Assembly: GCA_020091685.1 (NCBI GenBank)
Contig: CM034608.1
Location: 455,967-519,966 of the forward strand
From: Lutjanus erythropterus
Taxonomy: Eukaryota; Chordata; Actinopteri; Lutjaniformes; Lutjanidae
DNA: 64,000 nucleotides
Direction: 5' to 3'
Shown: one piece after another, positions 1 through 13,700 of the stretch
How the letters are laid out: each line of letters opens with the position of its first letter
Numbering within the stretch: position 1 is the first letter of the stretch
Notes under the pieces: model-generated
The model's input: the letters and a program-made list of their open reading frames with translations, nothing else
Database searches by the model: none
What the model was told of the DNA's origin: nothing
Position numbers and translations under genes: made by a program

Positions 1-114
1 AAAGCTTGGTAGGAAGTGGTCTTTGTGTAAACTGAGTTTGCATTTCACAAATCTATCTCTAATCTCACAAAACATATTTCTCATATGTCTCATTTTTTCT
101 TCTTGTGTGTGCAG

Positions 115-253
115 GATCCGACAGAGAGATCAGAATGGATCCTATGCTCTGTGTTTACTACATGAAGGACAGGTCATGCATTATCGCATAGACAGAGACA
201 CGACTGGCAAGCTCTCAATCCCAGATGGCAAGAAGTTTGACACCCTGTGGCAG
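115..253 (+). pseudogene. syk: Inverted extra copy of syk exon 4 (left palindrome arm)
   Basis: Mirror copy of the exon at 4835-4973. It begins after a CAG acceptor (112-114), ends at CAG before GTTAAC, and encodes the second half of the C-terminal SH2 domain ([18 protein letters not shown] at its start). On this strand no upstream SH2 exons are visible in the window, so it is an orphan duplicate or an artefact of assembly. Confidence 0.9.
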
Positions 254-1083
254 GTTAACACAATTTATTATCACATATCTGCTACGTAATTTAATGGTCA
301 TATTTAATTATGACAGATTTTTGTCTAGAAATAGCTAAATGAAAAGATGCTGACTCTTGCATGATCCCAGTCAGCTTTGACAAACACTACATGTAAACTG
401 TGAGTAACTGTAGAATGCAAACCCCTCCTCAGGCCAATACTTAATGACTTATTAACTAAGAGTGTATCCAGCTGCCAGCACTCCTGTGGAGCATCTCTGC
501 TTGCTTTTGGTCTCTGTGCAGGAATGATGGTATCAAATATGGTAACCTCTCTGTGGTGACAAAGATTTGAGAAGCTGCACACAGTCACTGCACACAGCTG
601 GTGATCATCAAGAACTATTCCCGTGCATAACTCCCCCAAAAACCACAAACAGTTATTTTTACATTTCCTTGCACAACTTAAACAAATTAAACAAATGACA
701 AATTAATTAGAGGTAGTTGTAGTGGATGTCTTTTTTCTGACTGTGGACAGAGCTCAGCTGTTTCCACCTACAGTCTTTACAGTCTAGGCTAACCATGTCC
801 AGACTCCAAATCTATATTTAACCCAAAGACATATCACTCTCAGAAAGAAAGAAAATCACCATATTACCTTAAATGTTGAACTGTTTTTTTTTTTTTTAAA
901 TCCCCACATTTCCATAAACATTATAGATGACAGGAACTGAACATCCTCATTTGAGATAGAGATGAAACAATTGCCTGTTTCACAATAAACCACATTAAAA
1001 TTCCATTCTATTAGTGATACGGTTTCAGATTTAAATTCTCATTAAAACCGTGTTTGAACAAACAAAAATATCCCCATGGTAAG

Positions 1084-1350
1084 TCATAATTATGAAATTA
1101 AAAAAAGTCAAAATTATGACTTTTATCTCATAATTTCAATTTTTTATCTCATAATTTTGTCTGTTTTAAAAATCTCATAATTATGACATCTCATCTCATA
1201 ACTTCAACTTCAACTTTTTTTTATCTTATAATTTCGACTTTTGTATCTCATAACTTTGACTTTTTAAAATCTAATATTTTTTACTTTTTAAAATCTAATA
1301 TTTTCTACTTTTTAAAATCTAATAATTATGACTTTTTATCACATAATAAT
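1084..1350. repeat. Degenerate minisatellite, left arm
   Basis: Imperfect units of about 25-35 bases built on the theme TCATAATTATGACTTTTTA, containing small internal palindromes (ATAATTAT). The mirror copy lies at 3739-4005. It is intronic in syk and adds no coding content. Confidence 0.75.
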
Positions 1351-1757
1351 GACGTACTATGAGGATATTTTTTCTTTCAGTGGTGGAAATGTGCTAATGT
1401 AGGTTTTTTAATATAAAGTTTGATGAAGTGATTTCAGTTTGTGTATCAGTACGTTTAAAACATTTTCAGCACATTTTAACAACATCACAATAATACTGAT
1501 AACATCATCATTTTGGCCACTATAATCAGGATATGAAATTTTCCTCCAGCTTCACCCTTACAACAAACTTTTTCATGTTAGTCCTGCTATTAAACCTCTT
1601 GGAATAACAGCTGACAGCTCTTGTGGGGTGTAATGAACATTTTGGCTTCTGAAGAATGTAGTGGAAGACTTTTAGTTTTATGTGGTTATTGATGAATGCA
1701 GCCATAGTCCTGACCACTGTGGTTGAGTGTCTGATATGTGAAGTCTCTTTACCGCAG

Positions 1758-1839
1758 CTGGTGGAGCATTACTCATACAAACCAGACGGCCTGCTGCGTG
1801 TGCTAACAGAGCCCTGTCCACGACCTGATGGAGGAATGG
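1758..1839 (+). pseudogene. syk: Inverted extra copy of syk exon 5 (left palindrome arm)
   Basis: Mirror of 3250-3331. It starts after an accgcag acceptor, encodes [20 protein letters not shown] and onward, the end of the C-SH2 domain, and ends in phase 1 before GTAAAA. Sequence and splice sites are unchanged. Confidence 0.9.
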
Positions 1840-1971
1840 GTAAAAATACACACAGCTAATTCATAAGACTAAGACTAATCTAAAATACTGTCAGACTGAC
1901 TGAGGTCCATTGCATTTTAATTCATATCTAACAACTATCTGATCCATACTTGTCATATTGTGTGTTCATAG

Positions 1972-2024
1972 GGCTGATACGGCCACTGCTTCCACAGAAC
2001 CATCCTGGATTAAGTTCTACCCTT
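1972..2024 (+). pseudogene. syk: Inverted extra copy of syk exon 6 (left palindrome arm)
   Basis: Mirror of 3065-3117. With the split codon it encodes [18 protein letters not shown], the start of interdomain B, followed by a GTAAGT donor. On the plus strand the next exon would have to lie across the palindrome centre, where the syk exons instead run the other way. Confidence 0.85.
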
Positions 2025-2531
2025 GTAAGTTGTGTCTGTGCACGTGTGTGTGTGTGTGTTTTTCTCATTGTCTTCTAGTGATATTTATTCATGCAGATAA
2101 TTGTAATTTATGTTTATTATTATTTAAGAGCATTTCTAGTACAATCCAGTAATTCATGAAACACAATTTATTCATCAGAGAAAAGAAATGATTATTTGGT
2201 TTAAGAACATGAATGAAATAATTCAAGAGAGAAAATTAGTTATTTGTAGGAATGTAACAATTTAAATACCATGATATCACAATAAAAAAAAGTCTCAATA
2301 CTGTACTATACTGTGACTATCTTGATATTAGGTTACTATTTTATTGTATTATTTTTATTTTATTTTATAAAAGGACTGCATTGTTTTTTGTTTTGCAGTT
2401 GAATATACATGTCATTTTTTTCACGACTACTATTTTATTTTATTTTATTTGAAAAGGAAAGCAGAAGCACATTAAAGGAAAGGAAAGACTTACTTTTAAC
2501 TAACTAATTTTACATGAACACAAGATGCAGC

Positions 2532-2557
2532 ATATATATATATATATATATATATAT
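2532..2557. repeat. (AT)13 tract at the palindrome hinge
   Basis: Alternating AT flanked symmetrically by GCAGC and GCTGC. A self-complementary tract can extrude as a hairpin and is a natural turn-round point for a polymerase or for a mis-joined read. Confidence 0.95.
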
Positions 2558-3064
2558 GCTGCATCTTGTGTTCATGTAAAATTAGTTAGTTAAAAGTAAG
2601 TCTTTCCTTTCCTTTAATGTGCTTCTGCTTTCCTTTTCAAATAAAATAAAATAAAATAGTAGTCGTGAAAAAAATGACATGTATATTCAACTGCAAAACA
2701 AAAAACAATGCAGTCCTTTTATAAAATAAAATAAAAATAATACAATAAAATAGTAACCTAATATCAAGATAGTCACAGTATAGTACAGTATTGAGACTTT
2801 TTTTTATTGTGATATCATGGTATTTAAATTGTTACATTCCTACAAATAACTAATTTTCTCTCTTGAATTATTTCATTCATGTTCTTAAACCAAATAATCA
2901 TTTCTTTTCTCTGATGAATAAATTGTGTTTCATGAATTACTGGATTGTACTAGAAATGCTCTTAAATAATAATAAACATAAATTACAATTATCTGCATGA
3001 ATAAATATCACTAGAAGACAATGAGAAAAACACACACACACACACGTGCACAGACACAACTTAC

Positions 3065-3117
3065 AAGGGTAGAACTTAATCCAGGATGGTTCTGTGGAAG
3101 CAGTGGCCGTATCAGCC
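3065..3117 (-). CDS. syk: syk exon 6, start of interdomain B (right palindrome arm)
   Basis: Encodes residues 262-279, [18 protein letters not shown], where mammalian Syk has GGRPQLPGSHPA just before its alternatively spliced linker insert. GTAAGT donor; phase 0. It is the last syk exon in this orientation before the palindrome centre at 2544. A weakly conserved linker, so recognised mainly by position and frame. Confidence 0.8.
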
Positions 3118-6100
3118 CTATGAACACACAATATGACAAGTATGGATCAGATAGTTGTTAGATATGAATTAAAATGCAATGGACCTCAGTCAGTCTGACA
3201 GTATTTTAGATTAGTCTTAGTCTTATGAATTAGCTGTGTGTATTTTTACCCATTCCTCCATCAGGTCGTGGACAGGGCTCTGTTAGCACACGCAGCAGGC
3301 CGTCTGGTTTGTATGAGTAATGCTCCACCAGCTGCGGTAAAGAGACTTCACATATCAGACACTCAACCACAGTGGTCAGGACTATGGCTGCATTCATCAA
3401 TAACCACATAAAACTAAAAGTCTTCCACTACATTCTTCAGAAGCCAAAATGTTCATTACACCCCACAAGAGCTGTCAGCTGTTATTCCAAGAGGTTTAAT
3501 AGCAGGACTAACATGAAAAAGTTTGTTGTAAGGGTGAAGCTGGAGGAAAATTTCATATCCTGATTATAGTGGCCAAAATGATGATGTTATCAGTATTATT
3601 GTGATGTTGTTAAAATGTGCTGAAAATGTTTTAAACGTACTGATACACAAACTGAAATCACTTCATCAAACTTTATATTAAAAAACCTACATTAGCACAT
3701 TTCCACCACTGAAAGAAAAAATATCCTCATAGTACGTCATTATTATGTGATAAAAAGTCATAATTATTAGATTTTAAAAAGTAGAAAATATTAGATTTTA
3801 AAAAGTAAAAAATATTAGATTTTAAAAAGTCAAAGTTATGAGATACAAAAGTCGAAATTATAAGATAAAAAAAAGTTGAAGTTGAAGTTATGAGATGAGA
3901 TGTCATAATTATGAGATTTTTAAAACAGACAAAATTATGAGATAAAAAATTGAAATTATGAGATAAAAGTCATAATTTTGACTTTTTTTAATTTCATAAT
4001 TATGACTTACCATGGGGATATTTTTGTTTGTTCAAACACGGTTTTAATGAGAATTTAAATCTGAAACCGTATCACTAATAGAATGGAATTTTAATGTGGT
4101 TTATTGTGAAACAGGCAATTGTTTCATCTCTATCTCAAATGAGGATGTTCAGTTCCTGTCATCTATAATGTTTATGGAAATGTGGGGATTTAAAAAAAAA
4201 AAAACAGTTCAACATTTAAGGTAATATGGTGATTTTCTTTCTTTCTGAGAGTGATATGTCTTTGGGTTAAATATAGATTTGGAGTCTGGACATGGTTAGC
4301 CTAGACTGTAAAGACTGTAGGTGGAAACAGCTGAGCTCTGTCCACAGTCAGAAAAAAGACATCCACTACAACTACCTCTAATTAATTTGTCATTTGTTTA
4401 ATTTGTTTAAGTTGTGCAAGGAAATGTAAAAATAACTGTTTGTGGTTTTTGGGGGAGTTATGCACGGGAATAGTTCTTGATGATCACCAGCTGTGTGCAG
4501 TGACTGTGTGCAGCTTCTCAAATCTTTGTCACCACAGAGAGGTTACCATATTTGATACCATCATTCCTGCACAGAGACCAAAAGCAAGCAGAGATGCTCC
4601 ACAGGAGTGCTGGCAGCTGGATACACTCTTAGTTAATAAGTCATTAAGTATTGGCCTGAGGAGGGGTTTGCATTCTACAGTTACTCACAGTTTACATGTA
4701 GTGTTTGTCAAAGCTGACTGGGATCATGCAAGAGTCAGCATCTTTTCATTTAGCTATTTCTAGACAAAAATCTGTCATAATTAAATATGACCATTAAATT
4801 ACGTAGCAGATATGTGATAATAAATTGTGTTAACCTGCCACAGGGTGTCAAACTTCTTGCCATCTGGGATTGAGAGCTTGCCAGTCGTGTCTCTGTCTAT
4901 GCGATAATGCATGACCTGTCCTTCATGTAGTAAACACAGAGCATAGGATCCATTCTGATCTCTCTGTCGGATCCTGCACACACAAGAAGAAAAAATGAGA
5001 CATATGAGAAATATGTTTTGTGAGATTAGAGATAGATTTGTGAAATGCAAACTCAGTTTACACAAAGACCACTTCCTACCAAGCTTTTATGCCGACATCT
5101 GTAAAGAGAGGAATATGTCATGGAGTAAAGAAGTTAGAAAGTCACTTCTGGTCCTGGTGAGTCTCTGCACATAGAGTTTTTTTGCTGGATGCAAGATGCA
5201 AGAAAAGTTACACGCTTGCCGAAAGTTGCTCTAAAAATACTCACTAAACATGCAATATGTTAATTTTGCCACAAGAGGTCTCTCACATTAAAATGCAAAA
5301 TGTAGTTTGAGTAACGAGTATGGAATCATGGGAGTTGGTGTCTTCACTTTTAAACAACCGCCGATGGAAATCTGATGTGATGCAGAAATCATGTTCATGG
5401 ACGAGGTGATAAGTTATTCATGTTAGGTTTAGTCACGTTCACAGACTTCCACTATGTAACATATTCTCTGAATCAGTCATTCCCAAACACTGGGTCATGG
5501 CCCACAGAAGCTTTTATTTGGGTCGCCAAATAAATAAAAGACTATGGAAGAAATTCTGCAAATTTAAGATTTATATCTTAATACAGTATTTAAAATGTGT
5601 ATACTATGTGTATGTACTTATTTTGTTTCATTTATGACCTCAGCTAAAAATGTCTTATATTGATTTCCTGATGAGAGGAAATAAGATGACCTGTTAACAC
5701 TGGAGCTGCAACGATTATTCAATTATTCATCGAGTATTAAATCAAAAACTATTTTGATACCATTATCAATCAATAGTAATCAGTATGAGAAAACCTTTAA
5801 GAAAAAAAAATCTGATTTCAGCTTCATATATGTGAATATTTTCTGGTTCTTTAGTCCTCTCTGACAGTAAACTGAGTATCTTTAAGTTGTGGACAAAACA
5901 AGACATTTGAGGACGTCAACTTGGACTTGGATCAACATCTGCTGACATTTTATGAACCAAACAATTTAATCAAGTAGAGCAAAAATTATTGCCGGATTGA
6001 TGACTAACTGAAAAATAGGTCCAAACATGTGAAAACAATTAGAGCACACTGACATAAGTATTTTGATTTGGGTCACAATGGTCAAAACTTATAGCAACTA

Positions 6101-6372
6101 GTGGCTAATAGGAAACGCAGCATTACCTTGAATAAATCACAGATTTCTGGGTTTGACCACTGCTCAAACATTTGAGAAGATGTTATATTTGTCTATATAT
6201 GTACAACATCTGTCTACGTTTTTAGTTATTTTAAAATAGAGAAGTTACATATTATAACTTCAATCCGGTTTATTAAGGCTTAAAATATTGAGATGTGTTA
6301 GGTGCACTAAGCTGAAATGAGCAATGAGTTGGGGGTCGTTTGTGTCATCTGTGTGTGTGTCTGTGTGTGTGC

Positions 6373-6433
<61 letters not shown>

Positions 6434-7333
6434 CGTGTGTGTACTGTACAATGTAAATGTGAATGAGTGATTTCTGTATGAACAGTCTTACTTTATTAAT
6501 TGTAACTGGATACATACATGCTAAACATGCTAATGGTTTCCTGCAGGAAACTACATTTTCTAACTGGAAAACAGTTGAAAGCTGAGGTGTTCTTATAATC
6601 ACAGCAAATCACTGAGAACAGCCAGGTTCACTGTGTCAGCTCTCAAATGGTTAATTCAACTTTAAGCCTCCCACAAACTATAATACAATGTGACCCTCAA
6701 CACAGGACATTGTGTCATTAGCACACAAAGCCTCTGGGTGGTAATCCAGTGAGTGTATATACAGTTGTGTCACCATGAGTGAAAGGCTATTAAAGATGAT
6801 TGTATGTCAGGAATGATAAATGAAATAAAATGATTTCAAATTTTACATGGAATCATAGAAGATAGCAAATCATGCTACACAAATTCTCACAATATTGAAG
6901 TAGATAAAAGGAGAAACAGAAACCAAATAGATCAATATAGACAAAGAAACTGCAAAGATATCAATTGGGACATTACCATTTATAGGAAAATGCATATGGG
7001 CAGAGCCAGTGTATCTTAAATACTGTAAAACAAACACACCTGGAAGCACATTAAATAAAATAAAAATAAACAGTGAACGTGTGTATCTTAGAGAAATGGT
7101 GCACAACCCTGACTTTACTGCAAACAGGACAGATAAAATCCTAGACTGCTGGGCACAAGGGATGAACAACCTGCTCACAAAAAATATAATAGATTCATTT
7201 GAAATTATAGCTTCAAAATATGAGTTTGACCAAAAACTTCTTTTTTTAAGTATTTACAGGTGAGAAATTATCTCCTGAAACACAGTGGACAAACCAACAA
7301 ATAATTTAGTACAATACTTGATTCTAAATGGAA

Positions 7334-7365
<32 letters not shown>

Positions 7366-10300
7366 CATATATATATACATATATATATATATTTCAAATA
7401 TCTATAAAATATTGCAAAAGCTCATCACTGTAGATAACAGAGTAAAAGAAAAATGAGACATTAGACATTAATGTATCAGCAGAGGACTGGAAAGTGTCCT
7501 TAAATATAAATTTTAAGGCTTCAAAATCTAAATACTGAAGGGAATTTGCTTGGAAAGTGAGCATGAGGTATTTTATTACACCCTGCAAATATGGTAAATG
7601 CTACCCCTTAGTCAGGACTAGTTGTTGGAGAGGATGTGGAGAACCAAAAACAAAGTATACACATACATTTTATTAAGTGCCAAGTATTAACACCCTTCTG
7701 GAAGGAGGATGAGAAGACCTTAATAAATGTCTTTAAGTTAAATGAACATCTGAAACCAGAAATTTACTTAAAAGAATTTGCTGGGGACAATGAATACTAC
7801 ATATGCATCTCTTCAACATACTGTGTGTGACAGCCATGAAGCAGGTGATGAGGACATGGAAACAGCAAATTCCACCTAACCTAAAATTATGGTTAAGAAC
7901 AATAGAACAAATTTTAAATACAGAAAAATTTACATATACAATTAGATACGATCTTTTTTTATATTTATAGAACTCACGATGTGCAGTAAATACACTTACC
8001 CCAACCCCACCCCTCCCTTTTTGTTTGTTTGTTTTAGTATTTAGAATGATGAACTTTTAATCATTGCAATAAAATAATTAAAAAAGAATGATGCTTGACA
8101 GTTTTTACTGGACCACTGCAACAGCCTGAGCTCCAGGTTTACTACAACACTATAACCACATACAGATACAGTGTGTGTGATGTTTCATTTCCATGGCAAC
8201 AAGTAGCTCCACAGTCTATAATGAACTGTATATGATAAAGAGAACACAGGCATCCATCACAGCTGTCTCAGTGCAAAGACCCAGATTAACCAGACAGGAA
8301 ACACATCAGTGATACAAGAACAGTGTGAAGAGTCTGTAGTGAAGACATACAGTGAAGTGTCTCTTTGAAGAACATTATTTATATCTACTCTTCTTCACAA
8401 CTTCACTACATCTGTACTGCTTATCGGTGCTCGCGGCATGATTGTAGACTTTTGTGATACATTCACTTTTATGAAACGTTTTTGATATTTCAACCTTTGA
8501 ACTGACAGCTTTCACTGACAACTCTTTCTTAAATTGTTATGAACTGTGAACTTCATTCCTAAAACATGTCCCCACAACTGGTCATGAGCTACTATGAGAG
8601 CAGATTTTAAACTACTACACCAAATCAAAACACATCTTAATTATTTTAGTGAAAAAATACATTTCTGTGTACAATTTTGTGTCACACAATGATGAAAATC
8701 AAATGAAATACAGGCAAACAGTACATATATTTTGCTATTAATCGTTTTAAAAATGCAAACTTTCAGCTTCAAACATTCAATGTGCTGAAGAGAATCATAA
8801 AATAGACGTACATGGATTTACAGAGAAATATGATCCAAAGTAATAACTTCTCTTACCAAAAATACACATGTGAATTTGTCACATGGGATATATTTTATGT
8901 TACACTCACAAGATATAAGTACTTCAGATTTTTTTAAAGTTATTTTCTGAAATGTGAGACATGACATGTAAACACATATTACATAAAATAAATTGATAAA
9001 GGCTCATGTGGTTTCCTACAGGTGGAATGTTGTGTCACATGAGCTTCACATGTGAGTATTTCCAAACACTCACATGTGAAATATATTGACTTGTATATGA
9101 CATGAGAAATTATCGTATTTTGAACATGTTTTTTTTTTAAAGTATTTTTAGGTCCTGTTAACCATGAAACCACTGGTGTAGTTGAGCTTGTCTAATGTGT
9201 CGTGTCTCAGTGACACGCAGTCCTCCTCTGTTCTGTGACCAGTTCTGGCTGTAAACACTGATCACACACTTTGATTTTATTTGTGACAGAAAGCTCTCAT
9301 TTGACTGTAGGGGATCTCAAAAGCCACATCTGTTCTGCTTTGTCTGGTGTTGATCTTGAAAATGTGTAACATTAACAATATTAATATTAATGCATAACAT
9401 TAATATTAAAGAGTCAACATAATTTATGATTATTACACAACACAGATCGAGTCAATCTTTGTACAGTCTCCTCCTCAGCTTGCAGCTGTCAGGCAGACAG
9501 AGAGCAGATCAAATCACTCCTGTTCAGTAAAGGTGATTTGACAGATTCTACTGATTACAGTTACATCACCTCGCAGGTTGGCTCCTGGTAACAGTCACAT
9601 TCTGAGTTACTAGCTCCATAGGAAATACAACACAGCCTTCAATCCCATGCTCATGCATGCAGTTGTGGCTGCAGCTACCAGTGAAAACACTGATGATATC
9701 CAGGTTCGAATGCCGATTTTGTTATTTTTGAAGTAAATACATTTATAGTTATAGAACTTTCTTCTAAAAAGTTGAGTTTCATATCTCTCCACTACCAATC
9801 ATTTAAAGCAGAATTTAGATCCTCAAAATATATTTGAATTGTTAAATAAGTCAAATGAATTTCACACATTTTATTTTTATCTACTTATGTTAAACAGCTT
9901 TAATGTACCTGCTGCATCTTTATGTCTTATTCTATTTTATTTTATCCTGCTGTACTTTTCAGTTCCCTGATTTTTATTTTTGCTCCATTTGTTTTACTAA
10001 TATTTCATGTCTGTTTGTTGCTGTTTTTTAAAAAATAGTTGAAATATTTTGACAAATATTCAAATATAATTTCATTCTTAATTAGTTTTTGGCATTTGTC
10101 ACCAGGTAACTTTAAATGGTATTTAACCTTGGTTGTTACTATGAAATGTATCAGCTGTACATGCTGTTTGATTAAAGAGTGTAACCATTCAAGCATTAGG
10201 ATCTGCGGAAGAAGCAGCTCTGACTTTACAGTAAGAATAGAGAGAAGCTCAGTTACAGGAACTAAACAGGAACTGAAATAGATGGTCTGTGTGTTTTTAT

Positions 10301-10687
10301 TTATACTTGCACTGGTTCTTTTTGTCAACTAAATTCAATTCTGGTAATATTAAAAAAAAAGCAAAAACTTTATAGAAATGAAAATATTGAGAAGAGTAGC
10401 ATAACCAGTTGTAATAGTGCTTTTGTCAGCTGTTGTTGGCCAGTGCCTAAACCCTGCAGGGGACTAGGGGAATATAGTTCTGGGTACAGAGTGTCAAACC
10501 AAACTCATGAAAGTGAATATGAAGCAATAATGGCAACCTGAGACTGTGTTTCAGTGGAAACACCTTCAGACGCTTCATGAGAAAAGGGACAGAACAGTCA
10601 CATCTCGCCTTGCTGTCATTCTTCCTCTTGTTTGGCCACTTCAGGAAGTCCTTTGCAAACTGCCAGAGCGGAAACCACAGTAGTGTG

Positions 10688-10729
<42 letters not shown>

Positions 10730-13700
10730 CCTCAGTGTTTCTTCAGCCAAGACCACTGACTTGCAGCTGAAGCTTTGGCTGCTGTAAATATTCTACTCTT
10801 GCTTTGTTCAAACACAAGCAAACAATAGGCACATTTTAAACATTTTATATATTGAACAGAAAAGTCATTCAAAGCAATACTGTTCTGTTGATTTGTTGAA
10901 GTCACAGTGATACAATGCTGACTACATGAGAGCACTGAGGGAACATGAGAGTAGCAGAGTTGTAACTCTGGGTGTACAGTCTCCATTGTCTTCACTTCAG
11001 TGAGTCACTATAGCAAATGGTTACACAGTAAATAACGTATTTGTTTTTGTGGGGATGGACGGAATATTACTGCCTTTAGTGAAAACACAACAACATTTTG
11101 TTATTGACACAGACAGAATCGTGACATTTCTCTGATCATTTTGTGTAAAATATGATATGATCTATCTATCTCTACAGTTGTCTGTGTCCCAGAATTCAGG
11201 AGTTATAGACTCAGGAGTTGATCAGTTGAATGAATTAATGAAATCAATAATTCAAACATGCTATGTTTAGCTGTCCTGTTTTTTCTGTATTTTGTTCTTA
11301 TACAAAATGAATATAAAAACAATCTTAGGTGTCATTTACACTGGAGATACTGGGGACATGTCCCCACCAGTTTTTGAAGTGGTAGATGTTGTCCTCATAA
11401 TTTTTTAAAGGCACAATTTCTTTAAAAAATGTCCTGAAATCTAGTTTGCACCAAAATATATTAACTAACAAATGAGAATTGTTTATTTGCACAATAAGAA
11501 AACATACAATGAGTAAATATTGGTTGAACTTGACTGATGAAATCTTGTAAACTCTATTTCTTTAATTTTACAGTTTGCAGCATTGAAAAATTATGACTTT
11601 TAGCTAACATTGTTAGTGTTATTCCTTCAGTTGTTTCTATGTTGTCATATTTTAGGGCAGTGATATTGGATGTTGTTATTTCTGGCCTGACTGATCTGCC
11701 CTGCTGCTTTTTACAGTAGGTATGATATTGGAATTAATCAATTGATTGACACACTGGTGCAGCTGTTGATACATTAGTATTGTCTATGCACACTCATTAT
11801 TACTATTAGTAGTAATGAACTTCTTTGTACCCACCACCTTTTGACACAAAGTGATGCCTGTGAAAACAACTAAACCTTTAATGTTAATTCTTATATGTTA
11901 TATCTTATGTCTTGTATCTCTTATAGAGTAAGATCTCTAAATAAAAATGAAAGCATGTTCAAGGTGGCAACCCTCATATTTCTTTACACTTCATTCATTC
12001 AGTCTAGAACTGTGCTCATTTTAGCACTTTTGTGTTTAGAAGGGGGCTCTATTTTGTTTTATTTTGCCCCAACCAATGAGCAATTTGTGAAATATCTGTC
12101 CCACCAATGTCTTTTCAGCTCATATGGAAGCTCCAGTAACAGTTGTAGAAGTCCTTAACCACCATTTTTCACAAACAATAAAATACATTGGTTGAGTTAA
12201 AAACTGAAAGAATTTCTGTTACGTAAAAGAACTGTAATGCAACCAGTCAGAGGCATGTTCAAGTTTTCGTGGTTTATAGTTATATTCTTAAGACAACTGT
12301 GTATGTATGATTTAATTTCACATAAACATTAGGTAATCCAGATCCAGCTGTTTTCTTCTAACCCAGGATTTCAGATGTTCTTCAGATATTCAGCTGAGGT
12401 AAAAGGTTTGAAATGGTTTGCTGAGATCTAAATAGATGAAAGTTGTTTGGGGACTTGCGCAGCTGAGACTTCAAATGCAAGGAAGTTTCTTAGAAATTAA
12501 CATTTTCAGTAAAGTAGTTTTTGAGGCAGAGGTTTTATTTTGTGTGGGCTCTTGTGTGAGCAGATGTGTGTGCATCTGAATTTGACTAGTCAGTATTAAG
12601 AATGGTGTTCTTTTTGAGTGTATTCTTTGACCATATTCTAGAGAAATTTGCAAGATTCTAGCAAGCAGAGAAATAATTGTTCAAATTCTTGGTGCCTTAG
12701 TGTTTGTTTATTTACTTTACATATTTGCTGTACTACTGTTATGTCTCTACCTCAGTCTATGTTTGAAGTACAAAAAGGTTGACAGGACACAAGACACATA
12801 TAAAATACTTACAGGAATTTTCCATTTGTACGGGGGCCATTTTGAAGCCTGGGCTCTGAGTCTTCTCGTGTTATTGTTCCATGGAACCAAGGCATTCTTT
12901 CATGTGCAGTGGTGGCAATGAGCTTCTCCAGCTGAGGCCTCTGGCTGATGATAGCCTGCTCCAGAGCTGCTCCCTGCACACACACATCAGTTATGAGCCC
13001 ACATGTATAATACACAAAGAACATGCATATTAAGGCTGACCTGCAGCTGGTTAGTAAGCCACTTGTTTGTAACTATGGGTCCTGTATGCATGATAGTTAC
13101 CCTGAGTACACCAACTAAAGATGTTGTTTTTCAAAGTGAAACTCATCACTTCAGCCTGTTACACTGAAAAACACCTGTTCTGGTGTGTAATTTAAGAGCA
13201 ATAACTTATTTCTGTATTTACAATTATGCTTTGCTATACAGGTTGCAAGTGCTTTGAGTGACAGGCAACCTATTACTCATCCAATATATCTCTTTAATTT
13301 ATATACACCCACTCCATCAGTGATATTCAATTCAATTTCTGTGTAAAGTGCCAAATCATAACAAAGTAATGTCAGGGCACTTTAGACCTGCTCACTTTGC
13401 AAAGTGGTTTAGTTTCTGGAAACAACAAATAACAAAACATCTACCGGAGTCACTTGATTTAGAGATCGACTGTTCTGTGATGCTAATGAATGATGATTCA
13501 AGGCAGAAATTTTAACTATACCCAAAGACAGCAGTGGCTAACAGCATGCACTGCTCCTAAAAATATGTTGGCAGTTAGGTGGCAACCACCACACACTATT
13601 CATCAGTGAGATCTCTCTTTAATTGTAACTCTCTGATGCTTGGATAAATGGTGCAGGCCAGGCTCAAGGCTAAGGAGGTGTCAGTCAGTGCAGTTAAAAG

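Larger units (their letters stand above)
1..5087. repeat. Near-perfect long palindrome (inverted repeat) spanning syk exons 4-6
   Basis: Bases 1-2544 are the reverse complement of 2545-5087. Position p pairs with 5089-p near the centre and with 5088-p outside about 890, so the arms differ by one base; it is a T run of 14 (884-897) against an A run of 13 (4192-4204). I compared several stretches base by base (2161-2280 with 2809-2928; the AT-rich array; all three syk exons) and saw no substitution. The hinge is an (AT)13 tract at 2532-2557 with no unique spacer. Position 1 still pairs, so the left arm may extend beyond the window. Real young inverted duplication or fold-back artefact: the sequence alone cannot decide, but identical introns and intronic repeats favour an artefact or a very recent event. 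Confidence 0.97.
5088..6840. other. syk intron 3, palindrome-proximal part
   Basis: Single-copy sequence to about 5460, then two transposon remnants (5465-5645 and 5700-6035) and a GT microsatellite. No exon seen. Confidence 0.6.

Noticed and set aside
23-2152. Open frames in the left arm as independent small genes
   Set aside because: They are mirror copies of frames in the right arm; the only conserved parts are syk exons, the rest are intronic or antisense.
6260-6602. His/Thr-rich frames around 6.3-6.6 kb
   Set aside because: Translation of the GT microsatellite on the minus strand.
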